DNA from: Variovorax sp. JS1663
GTDB taxonomy: Bacteria; Pseudomonadota; Gammaproteobacteria; Burkholderiales; Burkholderiaceae_C
Reading direction: 5' to 3'
Length of the DNA stretch: 64,000 nucleotides
Assembly (NCBI RefSeq): GCF_002157355.1
Contig: NZ_LYMK01000006.1
Span: 124,001 to 188,000, forward strand
Shown: in pieces, positions 62,760 to 64,000 of the stretch
Layout: each line of letters starts with the position of its first letter
Position numbering within the stretch: position 1 is the stretch's first letter
Notes under the pieces: model-generated
What the model was told of the DNA's origin: nothing
Database searches by the model: none
The model's input: only the letters and a program-made list of their open reading frames with translations
Translations under genes and position numbers: made by a program

Positions 62760-63370
62760 GCCGCAAGCTGAGCCGGTAGCGCGCTCGGCGCCGTGCAGTG
62801 GATGGCCTGCCAGCCAAGCGCCTGCGCGGCCTTGACGTTGGGCGCGGAATCGTCGATGAACACCGTCTCCTCGGGCCGGAGCTGGTAGCGCGTCGCCAGC
62901 AACTCATAGATCTCGGGCTGCGGCTTGAGCAGGCGCACGTCGCCCGAGAAGATTCCGCCATCGAACCAGCGGAAGAAGGCGTGGCGCTCCTCGAGCACGC
63001 GCGCGTAGGCGACCGACATGTTGGAGAGGTAGTACAGCCGCAGCGCCTCGCCCTGGTCGCGGCGCGCGCGCAGCTGGCCCAGCAACTCGACCGTGACCGC
63101 GATGGGCTCCAGGCGCTCGCCCAGCGGCGCCAGCGTCGCGTGAAGCCGCGCCTCGGGTAGAGAGAGGCGCAAGGCCATGCGCCCGATCGCGTCTTCCAGG
63201 GTGTGGGTGCCGCGGTCGAAGCCCAGCCAGTCCTCGTGATGAAACATCTCGCGCACCAGCGCATGCGCGGCCTGCGCAGTCGGCGTGTGCGGGGCCAGCG
63301 CCGCGTGCACCAGCGACACCGGCTCCCAGTTCAGGAGCACCGCTCCCAGGTCGAAGACCACGTTCTTCAT
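62735..63370 (-). CDS. HAD-superfamily hydrolase (YihX-like phosphatase)
   Basis: A 211-residue HAD subfamily IA phosphatase. Motif I is NVVFDLGAVLLNWEP with nucleophile Asp7. Motif II is YYLSNMS, motif III Lys is in RLLKPQPEIYELL, and motif IV is TVFIDDSAPNVKAA. The DLGGVL-like motif I with LSN resembles YihX, which acts on alpha-glucose-1-phosphate, and the neighbouring tal, pgi and zwf genes make a sugar phosphate substrate plausible. A terminator-like hairpin lies directly upstream of its start. Confidence 0.88.
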   Translation of the reverse strand: MKNVVFDLGAVLLNWEPVSLVHAALAPHTPTAQAAHALVREMFHHEDWLGFDRGTHTLEDAIGRMALRLSLPEARLHATLAPLGERLEPIAVTVELLGQLRARRDQGEALRLYYLSNMSVAYARVLEERHAFFRWFDGGIFSGDVRLLKPQPEIYELLATRYQLRPEETVFIDDSAPNVKAAQALGWQAIHCTAPSALPAQLAAYLPVRST

Positions 63371-63381
63371 GTCGGTCGATC

Positions 63382-63405
63382 AAAAAAGAAAGGTCCCCAC
63401 GGACC
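63382..63405 (-). terminator. Terminator-like hairpin upstream of the HAD gene
   Basis: On the minus strand GGTCC-GTGG-GGACC is followed by TTTCTTTTTT, ending 12 bases before the HAD ATG. No minus-strand gene lies upstream within the window, so it could act as a leader attenuator or insulate HAD from antisense transcription. The stem is short (5 pairs). Confidence 0.4.
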
Positions 63406-63410
63406 GCTTT

Positions 63411-63448
63411 GGAGGAGCTTAAGCGAAGTCGCCGAAGCGACAGGCTCC
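63411..63448. other. Hairpin in the HAD-zwf intergenic region
   Basis: A perfect GTCGC-CGAA-GCGAC stem-loop (63428-63441) is enclosed by an outer GGAG (63413-63416)/CTCC (63445-63448) pairing. It sits about 63 bases ahead of zwf and could be part of its leader. No HexR-type operator was recognised. Confidence 0.4.
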
Positions 63449-63510
63449 GTTACCATTCGCAGGCGGACCGCGCGCAAGACACCATCACGACTCCAACACG
63501 GGTTTCATCC

Positions 63511-64000
63511 ATGAGTTTCGACCTCGTCCTCTTTGGCGGCACCGGCGACCTGGCATGGCGCAAGCTGATGCCGGCGCTGTTCCAGGCCTTCCGCCACGGC
63601 AGCCTGCCTGAAGACGGCCGCATCATCGGCGTGGCGCGCGACGATCTGACCGACGATGCCTATCGCGAGCTGATCCAGTCGCGCTTCGCCGCGGTCGAGG
63701 GTGCCAAACGGCCCACCCCCGAGGAGTTCAAGAAGTTCGCCTCGATGCTCTACTACCTGCGCATGGACCTGTCCAGGCCGGATGACTACGCAAAACTGGC
63801 AACGCTGATCCAGGGCCGCGACGCGAGCACGGTGGTGATGTACCTCGCCACCGCGCCGGCCCTCTTCACCCAGGTGGTGGAGCAGATCGCCGCCGCCGGC
63901 CTCAACGGGCCGAAGACGCGCGTGGTGCTGGAAAAGCCGCTGGGCCACGACCTGGCCTCGAACCGGGCCATCAACAAGGCGGTGTGCCGGGTGCTGGCCG
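63511..64000 (+). CDS. zwf: Glucose-6-phosphate dehydrogenase (partial)
   Basis: First enzyme of the oxidative pentose phosphate/Entner-Doudoroff route, oxidising glucose-6-phosphate with NADP. Only the first 163 residues are present; the rest lies beyond the window. The Rossmann motif is LVLFGGTGDLAWRKLMPALF, where most family members have GASGDLxxRKLxPAL. The region YLATAPALFTQVVEQIA corresponds to the Y-x-A-x-P-P segment, with Ala in place of the second Pro. KTRVVLEKPLGHDLAS is the conserved EKPxGxD substrate block. Near tal and pgi. Confidence 0.93.
   Translation, partial: MSFDLVLFGGTGDLAWRKLMPALFQAFRHGSLPEDGRIIGVARDDLTDDAYRELIQSRFAAVEGAKRPTPEEFKKFASMLYYLRMDLSRPDDYAKLATLIQGRDASTVVMYLATAPALFTQVVEQIAAAGLNGPKTRVVLEKPLGHDLASNRAINKAVCRVLA

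Overview
The window is GC-rich, densely coded chromosomal DNA of a betaproteobacterium. It is most likely a member of the Comamonadaceae (Variovorax/Acidovorax type). This rests on gene order (mlaFEDAC, gltBD, pilMNOPQ-aroKB-dgt, cyaY/lptM-lysA, resB-ccsA, acnD-prpF-prpC), System II cytochrome c maturation, a groESL operon with a CIRCE element, and REP-like hairpins of the CACTTCGTGTA type. I see no rRNA, tRNA, CRISPR array, prophage or plasmid functions, and no gap between genes longer than about 250 bases.

Layout. 1-3552 (minus): mlaF-mlaE-mlaD-mlaA-mlaC, the outer-membrane lipid asymmetry system, with mlaC cut by the window edge. 3668-10057 (minus): gltB and gltD, separated by a REP-like hairpin. 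10227-21536 (minus): a long, tightly packed directon, pilMNOPQ (type IV pilus assembly platform and secretin), aroK, aroB, dgt, an MFS transporter, a DUF1415 protein, a methyltransferase, and a REP-associated tyrosine transposase one base after the methyltransferase stop. 21779-26082: ponA, cyaY, and the lptM-lysA pair. 26092-32074 (minus): msrQ/msrP (periplasmic methionine sulfoxide repair), ccsA and resB (System II haem delivery), and a dihaem cytochrome c4. 32149-33797 (plus): engB and an alpha/beta hydrolase. 33791-35559 (minus): two tandem LpxL/HtrB-type acyltransferases. 35740-36921 (plus): metK behind a structured leader.

36918-43280 (minus): an iron-type uptake run made of a Fur-boxed siderophore receptor, a PepSY membrane protein, a 68-residue membrane protein, a second TonB-dependent receptor and a phosphoribosyltransferase. 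43433-45022 (plus): a phospholipase D/cardiolipin synthase-like lipoprotein. 45044-46643 (minus): a Bug-type solute-binding protein and a SnoaL-like protein. 46733-50017: metE and the divergent regulator metR, with a MetR box between them. 50036-55110 (minus): prpC-acnD-prpF of the 2-methylcitrate cycle, facing the divergent ScfR/RamB-type regulator (55354-56778) across a repeat-rich operator region. 56948-58979: groES-groEL with a heat-shock/vegetative promoter, CIRCE and terminator. 59053-64000: a DUF805 protein, pgi-tal, a membrane-anchored lipocalin, a HAD phosphatase, and the start of zwf (central sugar metabolism).

Most of this is core metabolism and envelope biology. I did not find a clearly new multi-gene system. 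The points most worth a second look are the RAYT gene with its GGGRCAGATT-type flanking motifs, the REP-like hairpins, the structured metK leader, the TGCGAAT repeat array at the scfR-prpC promoter region, a sigma54-like promoter in front of gltB, and a terminator-like hairpin just ahead of the HAD gene.
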